Shown: positions 15,059 to 22,217 of the stretch, piece after piece | Position numbering within the stretch: position 1 is the first letter of the stretch | Layout: each line of letters opens with the position of its first letter | NCBI GenBank assembly: GCA_003231675.1 | Contig: QIJB01000034.1 | Span: 1 to 24,399, forward strand | Reading direction: 5' to 3' | DNA: 24,399 bases | From: Candidatus Campbelliibacteriota bacterium | Lineage (GTDB): Bacteria; Patescibacteriota; Minisyncoccia; UBA9983 | Translations under genes and position numbers: made by a program | The notes under the pieces: generated by a model | The model's input: the letters and a program-made list of their open reading frames with translations, nothing else | Databases searched by the model: none | Told to the model about the DNA's origin: nothing

Positions 15059-16147
15059 ATGAGATTTGAAAAAGATTTAAAGTCATTCAGCGAACTTGTT
15101 AAAGAGGGGCCGCCGGAAAATGAAGAAGCTGAAGAAATGGATGAGCTTTTAAGAGTGATAAATTGGAACATGAAGAAGGCGGCTGAACACCAGCGCACAG
15201 GTATTGATACTCAAAAAAAAATATATTCAATTCAAAAAGAAAAACAATTGATAGTGGAACAGCTTAAGGAAAAGCTCGCTTGTTTGGACAACCCTGATTG
15301 CCGTAATGAGGGCGAAAAAGAAGATCGTCCGGCAAAATTTGACGATTTGGAGGACGCTTTTACCTATGAAGATGATAAAAATGTAAAAAGAGAGGCGACA
15401 TTCGGAGAGATAATGACAGATATGGATTGGGGTATTTATTATCATTTGGATGAGCGGTCGGTTCCTCGTTTGATGGTAAAAAAATATCTGGTGGAGCGCG
15501 CCAAGAATAATCTCAGAAAACTTTTGGACATTCAAATAATAAAGAGCGAAACCGAGGGGAATATTTCTCACAAATTACGCAAAGAAGCGTATCTCACATT
15601 ATTTAGGGAAAAAGCTTCGGGCAAAGAAAAAAAGAAAGCGGGTTTTATTTCTGAAAAAATGGTGAAAAACATCCTCAAAAAGATGAATATTGACGCTGAC
15701 GCGCCCTTTCAGGTAAAAGAGAGCGATGTCTTCCAAGATGTTGATCAAAAAATAGATTTCATCATCCATCGCAAAGAGAAAAAGAGGGGTGTTAGAGTGG
15801 AAGAAAGCGAAACAATCAAAGACGTGGGAATACAGTTTTCTATAAACCCCGGAGTGACTGAGAAAAAGAAAGAACAAGTGGAAAGAGCCAAAAAAGAATT
15901 GAAAAACGAAAATGGAAATATCAATGACATAGTCTTGGTCATATTTCCCATCAAAATCGCGGCCGAACTGCGCGAAAAGTGGGAAAAAGGAGGAAGATTG
16001 GCGGGGGGACCTGATAAATATCTTGGCCGGGATATGAGAAAAAAAATATTTACGGATTTAATAAAAAATATTCTCACGGAAGAAGAGGTTGCCGCATGTT
16101 GGAGCCGATATGAAAAGAAGTTCCCCGATAGTAGAGAGGGATTGTAA
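15059..16147 (+). CDS. Unrecognised charged protein with a possible nuclease-like core
   Basis: The product has 362 residues from ATG 15059 (364 from ATG 15053). The N-terminal third is acidic and helical, with a probable coiled coil (IYSIQKEKQLIVEQLKEKL). The C-terminal half contains DVDQKIDFIIHRKEKKRG, then KDVGIQFSINPG, then DIVLVIFPI. A strand with Asp, a strand in a VGIQ context and a third strand are spaced as in PD-(D/E)XK nuclease folds, but the usual E-x-K is replaced by Q-x-S, so the assignment is weak. A perfect hairpin straddles the stop codon. The gene stands alone between a divergent and a convergent neighbour. The function is unknown. Confidence 0.75.
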   Translation: MRFEKDLKSFSELVKEGPPENEEAEEMDELLRVINWNMKKAAEHQRTGIDTQKKIYSIQKEKQLIVEQLKEKLACLDNPDCRNEGEKEDRPAKFDDLEDAFTYEDDKNVKREATFGEIMTDMDWGIYYHLDERSVPRLMVKKYLVERAKNNLRKLLDIQIIKSETEGNISHKLRKEAYLTLFREKASGKEKKKAGFISEKMVKNILKKMNIDADAPFQVKESDVFQDVDQKIDFIIHRKEKKRGVRVEESETIKDVGIQFSINPGVTEKKKEQVERAKKELKNENGNINDIVLVIFPIKIAAELREKWEKGGRLAGGPDKYLGRDMRKKIFTDLIKNILTEEEVAACWSRYEKKFPDSREGL

Positions 16148-16164
16148 CGCTATGTTACAATCCC
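16138..16164 (+). repeat. Perfect hairpin across the stop codon of the preceding gene
   Basis: Bases 16138-16148 and 16154-16164 form an 11-bp perfect stem with a 5-base loop. The left arm contains the TAA stop at 16145-16147. No T tract follows, so it may protect the mRNA end rather than terminate transcription. Confidence 0.6.
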
Positions 16165-16280
16165 CGTGTTCACGCCCCCTTACAGCAATACGCCACCCTT
16201 GGCACTTCCATGCTACCACCTCCTTTTCTAATAAAATGAATCTGGAAAAAATAATAACGCATTAAAACAATTTTGCCAAG

Positions 16281-16307
16281 AAAAAATCTCGCGAGTGGCG
16301 CGACTCG
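16281..16307 (-). terminator. Candidate terminator after rlmB
   Basis: On the minus strand CGAGT (16307-16303) pairs with ACTCG (16296-16292) and a TTTTTT run follows after five bases. It lies 22 bases behind the rlmB stop. The stem is short, so confidence is limited. Confidence 0.45.
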
Positions 16308-16328
16308 GGCGGAGAGAACGCCCTAACA

Positions 16329-17081
16329 TTATTCGTTGAGCGCCGCGGGGTGTTGAAGACTCCACGCGAAGAAAGTTACCGCTCCTGATGCCGCGACATT
16401 AAGCGACTCACAGCGTGGGTGCGTGGGTATTGAAATAAGAACATCGCACATTTCCGCTGTTTTTTGACGCAAACCCTCCGCCTCGTTTCCTAAAACAAAA
16501 ACGGTTGGTCTATCATATGGTTCTTCCGTAACCCTCTTTTTTGCTTGACCGTCAAGCCCATAAATCCAAAAGCCAAGGTCTTTGAGTTCGCGAATCGCGG
16601 TATTAACATTTCCTATTTCAATAATCGGAATGCGAAATGCCATCCCCGCTGAAACTTTTACCACCACCCCCGTAATTGGCGCCTGATTGTGTTTTGGGAT
16701 AAGAACACCAGAAACCCCGAACGCCGCCGCCGAACGGATTATCGCGCCCACGTTATGCGGATCCTGCACCTCTCCGAGGAGAACAAGTGATGTGTCCGAA
16801 TCAATTTCCAAATCGTGAATAAAATTACCATAAGGCTTTATGAGCCTGTCTAATAAAACACGTCCTATAACCCCTTGATGGGATGCTGAACCGAGAGCGC
16901 GGTCGGGAGATTTTTCAGAACCCAGAGAAGCCACGGAAACGCCGGCGTGGCGTGCGACGGCAATCAATGCCTCGTTCTCCTCCTCTTTTGCCAAGAAGAT
17001 TTTATCAAGCGCTCCGGGAGCGTGAGAAAGCGCTTCCATAACCGCGTGTTTTCCGTATATGTAAATTTTATTTTGTTTCAT
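16329..17081 (-). CDS. rlmB: SpoU/TrmH-family 23S rRNA 2'-O-methyltransferase (RlmB-like)
   Basis: This enzyme methylates a ribose 2'-OH in RNA, typically G2251 of 23S rRNA for RlmB. The 250-residue protein has a short N-terminal substrate-binding domain (IYGKHAVMEAL) and the knotted SPOUT domain with all three motifs: DPHNVGAIIRSAAAFG, FVLGNEAEGL and ISIPTHPRCESLNVAASGAV. The length and the YGKHAV start fit RlmB better than TrmH. An extended -10 element lies upstream. The ATG at 17081 has only a weak purine stretch before it. The family is certain; the exact modified nucleotide is inferred. Confidence 0.9.
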   Translation of the reverse strand: MKQNKIYIYGKHAVMEALSHAPGALDKIFLAKEEENEALIAVARHAGVSVASLGSEKSPDRALGSASHQGVIGRVLLDRLIKPYGNFIHDLEIDSDTSLVLLGEVQDPHNVGAIIRSAAAFGVSGVLIPKHNQAPITGVVVKVSAGMAFRIPIIEIGNVNTAIRELKDLGFWIYGLDGQAKKRVTEEPYDRPTVFVLGNEAEGLRQKTAEMCDVLISIPTHPRCESLNVAASGAVTFFAWSLQHPAALNE

Positions 17082-17104
17082 AAGCTCTCTTTCTCAATAA
17101 TCTC

Positions 17105-17113
17105 ATTTTAGCA
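17105..17113 (-). promoter_or_regulatory. Extended -10 promoter element for rlmB
   Basis: TGCTAAAAT on the minus strand (17113-17105) matches TGnTATAAT except for one base and lies 23 bases before the rlmB ATG. No convincing -35 box is seen, as allowed for extended -10 promoters. Confidence 0.4.
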
Positions 17114-17145
17114 TAATGGCGGTCAAAATACCCGAAGATATTACA

Positions 17146-17378
17146 AGAAAAAACAAAAAAAACGCGAGATGTCCACTCGCGAATTTTCCTGAATTCCTCG
17201 CCCGTGCCGAGCCGGGTCCTATCTTGTCTTTAATCAAAATAATAAGATCGAAGAAAAATTAATACTGATTAAAAACTTGGCGCGAACCCGACTCAACATG
17301 GATGAGCAATTCACCTGCTATTATTCATAATGATTTTAAACGGCGAAGTTGCTCTCTCTTGAGCATTCCTTGCTCTTT
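17146..17378 (-). ncRNA. Candidate small RNA ending in a strong terminator
   Basis: The 426-base gap between rlmB and the response regulator holds no convincing protein gene. On the minus strand a GC stem CGCGAG/CTCGCG (17181-17176 with 17168-17163) is followed by eight T, a G and six more T. This strong terminator has no minus-strand gene in front of it. A TATGAT -10-like box at 17390-17385 could start a transcript of about 230 bases. It contains a GAGCA/TGCTC hairpin near its 5' end and a GC-rich patch at 17191-17220. I could not match it to tmRNA, SRP RNA, RNase P RNA or 6S RNA. The rest of the gap holds the rlmB promoter and the 11-bp repeats. Confidence 0.35.
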
Positions 17379-17447
17379 CGTGTTATCATAAACTCATGGA
17401 CAGAACAAAGATTTATCTTCTTTGATTGTAGCAAATCACTGTTAAAA

Positions 17448-17480
17448 TAATTATAAAGAAATTATAAAGAAATTATAAAG
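17448..17480 (+). promoter_or_regulatory. Three 11-bp direct repeats, candidate response-regulator site
   Basis: TAATTATAAAG, AAATTATAAAG and AAATTATAAAG stand head to tail with no spacer (17448-17458, 17459-17469, 17470-17480), 27 bases before the response regulator ATG. OmpR/PhoB-family regulators bind direct repeats with 11-base spacing, one helical turn, so this is a likely autoregulatory site. The AT content also makes it part of the promoter. Confidence 0.6.
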
Positions 17481-17507
17481 TGAGAGAGCCATTAAGTTAG
17501 CCATATT

Positions 17508-18188
17508 ATGCGTATTTTAATCATTGAGGACGAAAAAGAGATTAGAAGCTTTCTTAAAAAAGCCCTGCAAGAAGAATTTTTCGCAGTTGATACGGCCGAA
17601 GACGGAGAAGAAGGTTCGTATATGGCACGCACCAGCGACTATGATTTAGTTGTTATGGACAACATACTTCCCAAAAAAGAGGGTCCGAAAATTTGCGAAG
17701 AGATAAGAACCGCGGGAAAAACAATGCCCATTATAATGTTGTCCGTTAAATCGGAAGCGTCAACGAAGGTTGATTTGCTAAACGCGGGCGCCGACGATTA
17801 TTTAACAAAGCCTTTTTCTTTTGAGGAGTTGCTGGCAAGAATAAGAGCGCTCCTCCGTCGCCCCAAACAAATAGAGGAAGAAATTTTGCAAATAGACGAC
17901 ATGGTTCTTAATGTAAAAGAGCACATCGTCAAGCGCGGAGAAAAAGAAATCTATCTGACCCGCAAAGAATTTTCACTTCTTGAATATATGATGAGAAACC
18001 ACGGGGTTGCCCTGTCGCGCGGAATGATTATGGAACATGTCTGGGATATGAATATTGACCCATTTTCCAACACCATTGAATCTCACATTATGAGTTTAAG
18101 AAGAAAAATAGACACTAAAGGAAAACCGGGGCTCATCCAAACCATATCCGGCAGAGGATATAAAATGGGATTGCCGGAAAAAAAATGA
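17508..18188 (+). CDS. OmpR/PhoB-family response regulator
   Basis: The 226-residue protein is a two-domain transcription regulator. The receiver domain (residues 1-115) has acidic residues E7 and D8, the phosphoacceptor D51 in VVMDNILP, the Ser79 switch and K101 in YLTKPFS. The C-terminal winged helix has the family pattern: YLTRKEFSLLEYMMRN, VWDMNIDPFSNTIESHIMSLRRKID and ISGRGYKMG. No kinase gene is adjacent; the nearest on the same strand is at 19912, after a methyltransferase and an acyltransferase. Three 11-bp repeats upstream suggest autoregulation. All key residues are present, so it should be functional. Target genes beyond its own are unknown. Confidence 0.93.
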   Translation: MRILIIEDEKEIRSFLKKALQEEFFAVDTAEDGEEGSYMARTSDYDLVVMDNILPKKEGPKICEEIRTAGKTMPIIMLSVKSEASTKVDLLNAGADDYLTKPFSFEELLARIRALLRRPKQIEEEILQIDDMVLNVKEHIVKRGEKEIYLTRKEFSLLEYMMRNHGVALSRGMIMEHVWDMNIDPFSNTIESHIMSLRRKIDTKGKPGLIQTISGRGYKMGLPEKK

Positions 18189-18295
18189 TTTTTCGCTAAA
18201 TTCCCTTTTCATCCTTATTTTTACCCACGGAAAACTTTATTAAAAATCCAGATTTATTTTAACTTTTTTTTAGCAAAATTTTATCTGCCATCCTT

Positions 18296-18301
18296 TATAA
18301 T
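18296..18301 (+). promoter_or_regulatory. TATAAT -10 box for the methyltransferase gene
   Basis: A perfect TATAAT lies 50 bases before the GTG start, inside an imperfect hairpin (CCATCCTTTA with TAAAGATGG). A separate promoter here means the methyltransferase need not be transcribed from the response regulator promoter. The -35 region is poor. Confidence 0.45.
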
Positions 18302-18350
18302 AAAGATGGAGGGGTGACTCTTTGAACTTTAAAAAAATGGGAGGTTGATT

Positions 18351-19052
18351 GTGAAGGATGAGGTAAAAGATGGTTTTGAAGGAAAGGACTGGGAAGAATA
18401 CGCAAAATGCTACGATGTTCTAAATTTTCTCGTCCCTTATCGGGAGTTGCAAGAAAAAATCGCGGGAGAATTAGGTTCTCTGTCGGGACAGAAAATCCTT
18501 GAAGTTGCTTGTGGGACGGGGAATCTGACGGAAATATTGCTCAAACGGAATAAAAGAAATGAGTTTGCAATATGGGCAATTGATTTTTCCGAAGAAATGC
18601 TGAAACGGGCGAGGCAAAAATGTCCGGACGGGAGAATCCATTTTATACGCGCGGACATCAACGAAAGATTGCCGTTCAGCGACAATTTATTTGACAAGAT
18701 TGTCAGTGTCAACACCCTGTATGCCACGCATTCTCCAGAACTTGTTTTAAGGGAATTTTTCAGAGTTTTGGAAAATAACGGCCGGCTTATTCTGGAGACT
18801 CCGAAAACCGGATATGAAAACGGCTTAATTCTGAAAGAACACTGCGGAAGCCGAAAACCGGACAAATACTGGTTGGACGCTCATTCGTCCAGAGAAAGAG
18901 AACGCCAGCTGATATCTGAAGCGTTGGGTGTCGGTAACCTGGGCGAACAAATGATGACGGTGGCCGAATGCAACCGCCTTATAAGTAAAAACGCCGAGTT
19001 TCATTTTTTCCACAGGGACGAGCTTAGAGCCTTGCTTGAAAAAGCTCCGTAA
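18351..19052 (+). CDS. Class I SAM-dependent methyltransferase
   Basis: The 233-residue protein has the class I fold: motif I ILEVACGTGNLTEIL, a second strand ending in acidic AIDFSEEML, IHFIRADINERLPFSDNLFDKI (motif for the adenine side), and LRLFFRVLE-like LREFFRVLENNGRLILETP. This is the Methyltransf_11/UbiE-like small-molecule type. I start it at GTG 18351 because GGGAGG (18339-18344) lies six bases before it; a TTG two codons earlier would overlap that site too closely. It lies 65 bases before the acyltransferase gene, so the two may be co-transcribed. The substrate is unknown; modification of the acyltransferase product is an inference from position. Confidence 0.85.
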   Translation: MKDEVKDGFEGKDWEEYAKCYDVLNFLVPYRELQEKIAGELGSLSGQKILEVACGTGNLTEILLKRNKRNEFAIWAIDFSEEMLKRARQKCPDGRIHFIRADINERLPFSDNLFDKIVSVNTLYATHSPELVLREFFRVLENNGRLILETPKTGYENGLILKEHCGSRKPDKYWLDAHSSRERERQLISEALGVGNLGEQMMTVAECNRLISKNAEFHFFHRDELRALLEKAP

Positions 19053-19117
19053 CATTAAAACAAGCTTAGTTTACGCGCAACAAGGCATTCTCGCGGTAGC
19101 CGAAAAAGGAGAAATAA

Positions 19118-19807
19118 ATGAAAAAAACTCAAGACAGTTTAAAAAAGGAATCGTCATTTTTTCAGAGAGATAAGAAAATATCCACAAAATTCGCCAAAAC
19201 AGAGGAAGAAATAACAAAATTCCAGAGGTTCTTGTTCCGAACATACTGCGAGGAGCTTGGCTGGCTCAATCGAGATGATTACCCCGAGAGGGTTATAATC
19301 GATAAATATGACGCAAAGAGTTCTTTTGTCGTCGTTTTCTCAGATTCGGAAATAATCGGCGGTATGCGCCTGGTAAACAATTCTGAATTTGGATTCCCTC
19401 ACGAAAAAGAAATGGGGATTGATTTGATGAACCTCGGAAAGGATGTTGACCCGGGAATAAGGGAAAAAATGAGCGGATTGAATAAAGACGAGATCATAGA
19501 AATTACACGCTTCATAGGGAAAAAAGCAAGTGGGCGTGTTCTGACCATTGAACTCGCCAAAATTTGGCATTGGTATTCGTCCCATAGATCCGTTAAAGCT
19601 TGTTTTATGGTTGTGGATATGAGACTCTTTCTTTTATGTGAAAAACTCTTTATCCCGTTAAAACCCATAGGAATCCCGAGGTGGTGCGAAGGGAGCTGGG
19701 CAATTCCATGCGCGCTTATACTGGAAGATATGACATCTTCATTAAAACAAAAAAGTCCTGGGGTTTGGAAATACATAATGAATGACGCCAACCTCCAAGA
19801 CAAATAA
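19118..19807 (+). CDS. LuxI/FeeM-superfamily N-acyltransferase, putative signal synthase
   Basis: The 229-residue protein has the GNAT fold pattern of acyl-homoserine-lactone synthases and related N-acyl amino acid or PEP-CTERM-associated acyltransferases. Residues equivalent to the LuxI-family invariant set can be picked out: R41 and W49 (FRTYCEELGWL), D62 and D65 (IDKYD), R84 (GGMRLV), E128 and R131 (EITRF). LuxI enzymes join an acyl chain to the amine of SAM; FeeM enzymes acylate amino acids. Sequence alone does not decide between these. AGGAG six bases before ATG 19118 is a strong ribosome binding site. A terminator follows. It lies between a methyltransferase and a sensor kinase. No export or membrane segment is seen. 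Confidence 0.75.
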   Translation: MKKTQDSLKKESSFFQRDKKISTKFAKTEEEITKFQRFLFRTYCEELGWLNRDDYPERVIIDKYDAKSSFVVVFSDSEIIGGMRLVNNSEFGFPHEKEMGIDLMNLGKDVDPGIREKMSGLNKDEIIEITRFIGKKASGRVLTIELAKIWHWYSSHRSVKACFMVVDMRLFLLCEKLFIPLKPIGIPRWCEGSWAIPCALILEDMTSSLKQKSPGVWKYIMNDANLQDK

Positions 19808-19846
19808 AAAGACTTAGGAATGACTGCCGAGGAAAAGCTTTTGATA

Positions 19847-19884
19847 AAGGGGTATAATAAAAATATGCCCCTTTTTTATTTTTA
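19847..19884 (+). terminator. Intrinsic terminator after the acyltransferase gene
   Basis: AAGGGG (19847-19852) pairs with CCCCTT (19868-19873), with further A-T pairs inside, and TTTTTTATTTTT follows. It separates the acyltransferase from the kinase gene, whose ATG is 27 bases further on, so the kinase must rely on read-through or its own promoter. Confidence 0.7.
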
Positions 19885-19911
19885 ACGCAAAATAAAAGAA
19901 ATTAGAAAATT

Positions 19912-21909
19912 ATGAACTTAAGCTTAATTATATTAGCCATCGCGGGAATCATTAATCTGGGACTGATATCCTTGATTGTTCTCAAGCAAAAAAACGCCCT
20001 TAAGAAAACCGTCAATGTAACATTTATATTAAGCGTGGTATTTCTTCTGTTGTGGTCGCTATTCAATTATCTGGCGGACAACAGCGCGACGTCATCCTCC
20101 GCTCTCTTTTGGACAAAAGTAACGTTCCCCGCTTCTCTTTTTGGGCTGTTCGCCATTTTATGGTTTTCATACGCCTTTCCGATAAAAATTAAAAATTACA
20201 AAGGGAGAATTATTTTTTATTTTTTCACGGTGGCAATCTTTTCCGCCTTATCTTTGGGAAAATATGTGGTTACCGGCGTTGAGATGAAGGGGGGGGTGGG
20301 GATATCTGGAGTAAGTTTTGGCATTGCTTATCCTATGGTTGCCGCGTTCTATTTATTAATCACAATCAATGTAATCTACAACCTCTACGCAAAACACAAA
20401 AAAACGAAGGGGGTGCGTAAAACGCAAATCAAATATGTAATCGCCGGATTGGGATTCTTTATATTTGGCGCGCTGGCAACAAATCTCATTGTCCCCTATT
20501 TTACAGGTAATGTGGATTGGTCTGAATTCGGACCAATCTTCAGTATTTTTATGGTCGGCTTCGTCACATATGCCATTGTCCGACACCATCTGATGGATAT
20601 TCGCATTGTAATCCAAAGAGGGCTTATCTACACATTTCTTCTCGCCGTTATCATCGGATTTTATTTGATAGCCGTTTTTATTCTCGGGTATCTATTCCAG
20701 AAAATGACAAACATAACGGTTCTGATTAGCGCAGGTTTGACGGCCGTCGTGGGAGTCTTCGGCGTTCCCGCGCTTCAGCGTTATTTCGAAAAAATGACCG
20801 ACAAAATATTTTTTAAAGATAAATATGACTACTCTCAAGCGATACAAGAACTAAGCGAAATACTAAACAAAAATATCAGCCTTGAGAATATTATCAGAAA
20901 AACATCTGAAAAATTCAAACAGATAATGAAAACGGATAAAGTTATTTTTATTATTATCAATGAAGGAAAACAACCAAAAGCGCGAAGGGAGAGAACCGGC
21001 AATAGAGAATTGAGCACGACCATTGTCCTTGAGAATAAAGCGATTGGCAAAATTATCTTGGGGAAAAAGATGTCTGGCGATTCATACACAAAGGAGGATA
21101 TAAAATTACTCAGAACATTCGGCTACCAAGCTGGAGTGGCAATAAAAAGGGCGGAACTCTATGAAAAAATAAAGGGCTATTCCAAAAAATTGGAAGAAAA
21201 AGTGAGGCAAAGAACAGAGAAAATAGAGGAACTGCAAGAGGACCAGAAGCGAATAATAATGGATATATCTCACGGTCTGCAAACCCCCCTGACAATAATA
21301 AAAAGTGAACTCGGTCTTTTGCAAAAACAAAAAATTAACCCCGAAAATTTTTCAGTCCTTGAAAGGTCGATTGACAGAATTTCAAAATTTATTTACGACC
21401 TGTTGAGGCTGGCGAGGCTGGAAACAGTTGAGGGCGCTTTTAAGAAAGAACCTATCAATCTCAGTTATTTGTTGAAAAATTTGGTGGATGAATTCACCAT
21501 TATGGCGAGAGAAAAAGATATAATCATCGTGAGCGACATTGCTCGGAATATCACTGTCTTGGGCGATAAAAACAGGCTTGAAGAATTGGTTACCAATCTC
21601 GTAAGCAATGCGGTGAAATATATATCCAACGAAAGAAAGATCTTTATCACTTTGCGCAGAACTGAAAATAATATTGAATTGGGCATAAAGGACACCGGCA
21701 TAGGAATCGACAAAAAAGATTTACTGAATATCTTTAAGAGATTTTACCGTGTAAAAGAGAACCGTTATGTGGACACAAGGGGCACCGGCCTTGGTCTTGC
21801 CATCTGCAGAAAAATAGCCGAAGGGCACGGAGGAGCCATTAAAGCGGGGAGCGTGGTCGGGAAAGGAACAACTTTTACAGTTACCTTCCCTTTTTACCAC
21901 GCTGATTAA
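19912..21909 (+). CDS. Membrane sensor histidine kinase with multi-helix N-terminus and GAF domain
   Basis: The 665-residue protein begins with about seven membrane helices (residues 1-230, the histidine kinase 7TM sensor type), then two more (about 238-262 and 268-290). A GAF-like domain (about 310-425), a coiled coil (RQRTEKIEELQEDQKR), a HisKA dimerisation domain with His454 in DISHGLQTPLT, and a HATPase domain with NLVSNAVKYI, DTGIGIDKKD and GTGLGLAI follow. In the H-box the usual SHELRTPL is SHGLQTPL, with Gly in place of the acidic residue after the His. It is the nearest kinase on the same strand as the response regulator at 17508 and is its best candidate partner. A hairpin spans the stop codon. 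Hydrophobic ligand sensing is inference. Confidence 0.92.
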   Translation: MNLSLIILAIAGIINLGLISLIVLKQKNALKKTVNVTFILSVVFLLLWSLFNYLADNSATSSSALFWTKVTFPASLFGLFAILWFSYAFPIKIKNYKGRIIFYFFTVAIFSALSLGKYVVTGVEMKGGVGISGVSFGIAYPMVAAFYLLITINVIYNLYAKHKKTKGVRKTQIKYVIAGLGFFIFGALATNLIVPYFTGNVDWSEFGPIFSIFMVGFVTYAIVRHHLMDIRIVIQRGLIYTFLLAVIIGFYLIAVFILGYLFQKMTNITVLISAGLTAVVGVFGVPALQRYFEKMTDKIFFKDKYDYSQAIQELSEILNKNISLENIIRKTSEKFKQIMKTDKVIFIIINEGKQPKARRERTGNRELSTTIVLENKAIGKIILGKKMSGDSYTKEDIKLLRTFGYQAGVAIKRAELYEKIKGYSKKLEEKVRQRTEKIEELQEDQKRIIMDISHGLQTPLTIIKSELGLLQKQKINPENFSVLERSIDRISKFIYDLLRLARLETVEGAFKKEPINLSYLLKNLVDEFTIMAREKDIIIVSDIARNITVLGDKNRLEELVTNLVSNAVKYISNERKIFITLRRTENNIELGIKDTGIGIDKKDLLNIFKRFYRVKENRYVDTRGTGLGLAICRKIAEGHGGAIKAGSVVGKGTTFTVTFPFYHAD

Positions 21910-21921
21910 GGGTGGTAAAAA
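21891..21921 (+). repeat. Hairpin spanning the stop codon of the sensor kinase gene
   Basis: TTTTTACCAC (21891-21900) and GTGGTAAAAA (21912-21921) are perfect inverted copies with the TAA stop inside the 11-base loop. No T tract follows on the + strand. It resembles the hairpin at 16138-16164 in being tied to a stop codon. Confidence 0.5.
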
Positions 21922-22070
21922 TTTGGCTCAAATTGGCGAAATATTTAATGTGGGGGTTTTGAAACTGCCGAACCGGAATTCGCCTCTCATCCCGCTTTTG
22001 GTGGGACTCCGAAACGCGCTATTTTAATAATCGCTTCGCTCTTTTAAAATAGGCGCCACGGTTCGCGACT

Positions 22071-22090
22071 TTGTTTTCTTCAGAAAACAA
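22071..22090. repeat. Small perfect hairpin in the gap between the kinase and tRNA-Gln
   Basis: TTGTTTTC and GAAAACAA pair perfectly over 8 bp around TTCA. The 233-base gap also holds an imperfect stem at about 22016-22056 (CTATTTTAA with TTAAAATAG). No gene is seen in the gap. Confidence 0.4.
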
Positions 22091-22142
22091 GAAGTGCCCT
22101 TGTGGTAAATCCTAGTCTCTTCATTTTTCGCTTTGCTCAAAA

Positions 22143-22213
22143 CTGCCGGACTAGGATTCGAACCTAGATACTCGCCTTCAAAGGGCGATGTCCTGCCATT
22201 AGACGATCCGGCA
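22143..22213 (-). tRNA. trnQ: tRNA-Gln (anticodon UUG)
   Basis: On the minus strand 71 bases fold into a complete cloverleaf: acceptor TGCCGGA/TCCGGCA, D stem GTCT/GGAC, anticodon stem TCGCC/GGCGA with loop CTTTGAA, a 4-base variable loop, and T stem CTAGG/CCTAG with loop TTCGAAT. The anticodon is TTG, reading CAA/CAG. The discriminator base is G. The 3' CCA is not encoded, so it must be added by the CCA enzyme. Confidence 0.96.
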
Positions 22214-22217
22214 ATAT

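Noticed and set aside
17146..17378. tmRNA, SRP RNA, RNase P RNA or 6S RNA in the gap
   Set aside because: I looked for their hallmark sequences (tag frame and tRNA-like end, the SRP GGAA loop, RNase P conserved core, a long bulged hairpin) and found none.
17448..17480. CRISPR-like array
   Set aside because: The units are 11 bases, directly abutting and without spacers, and no cas gene is present.
21960..22020. Second tRNA or attachment site near tRNA-Gln
   Set aside because: A TTCGGCAGTTT-like string repeats the end of the tRNA over only nine bases and no cloverleaf can be formed; too short to support an att site.
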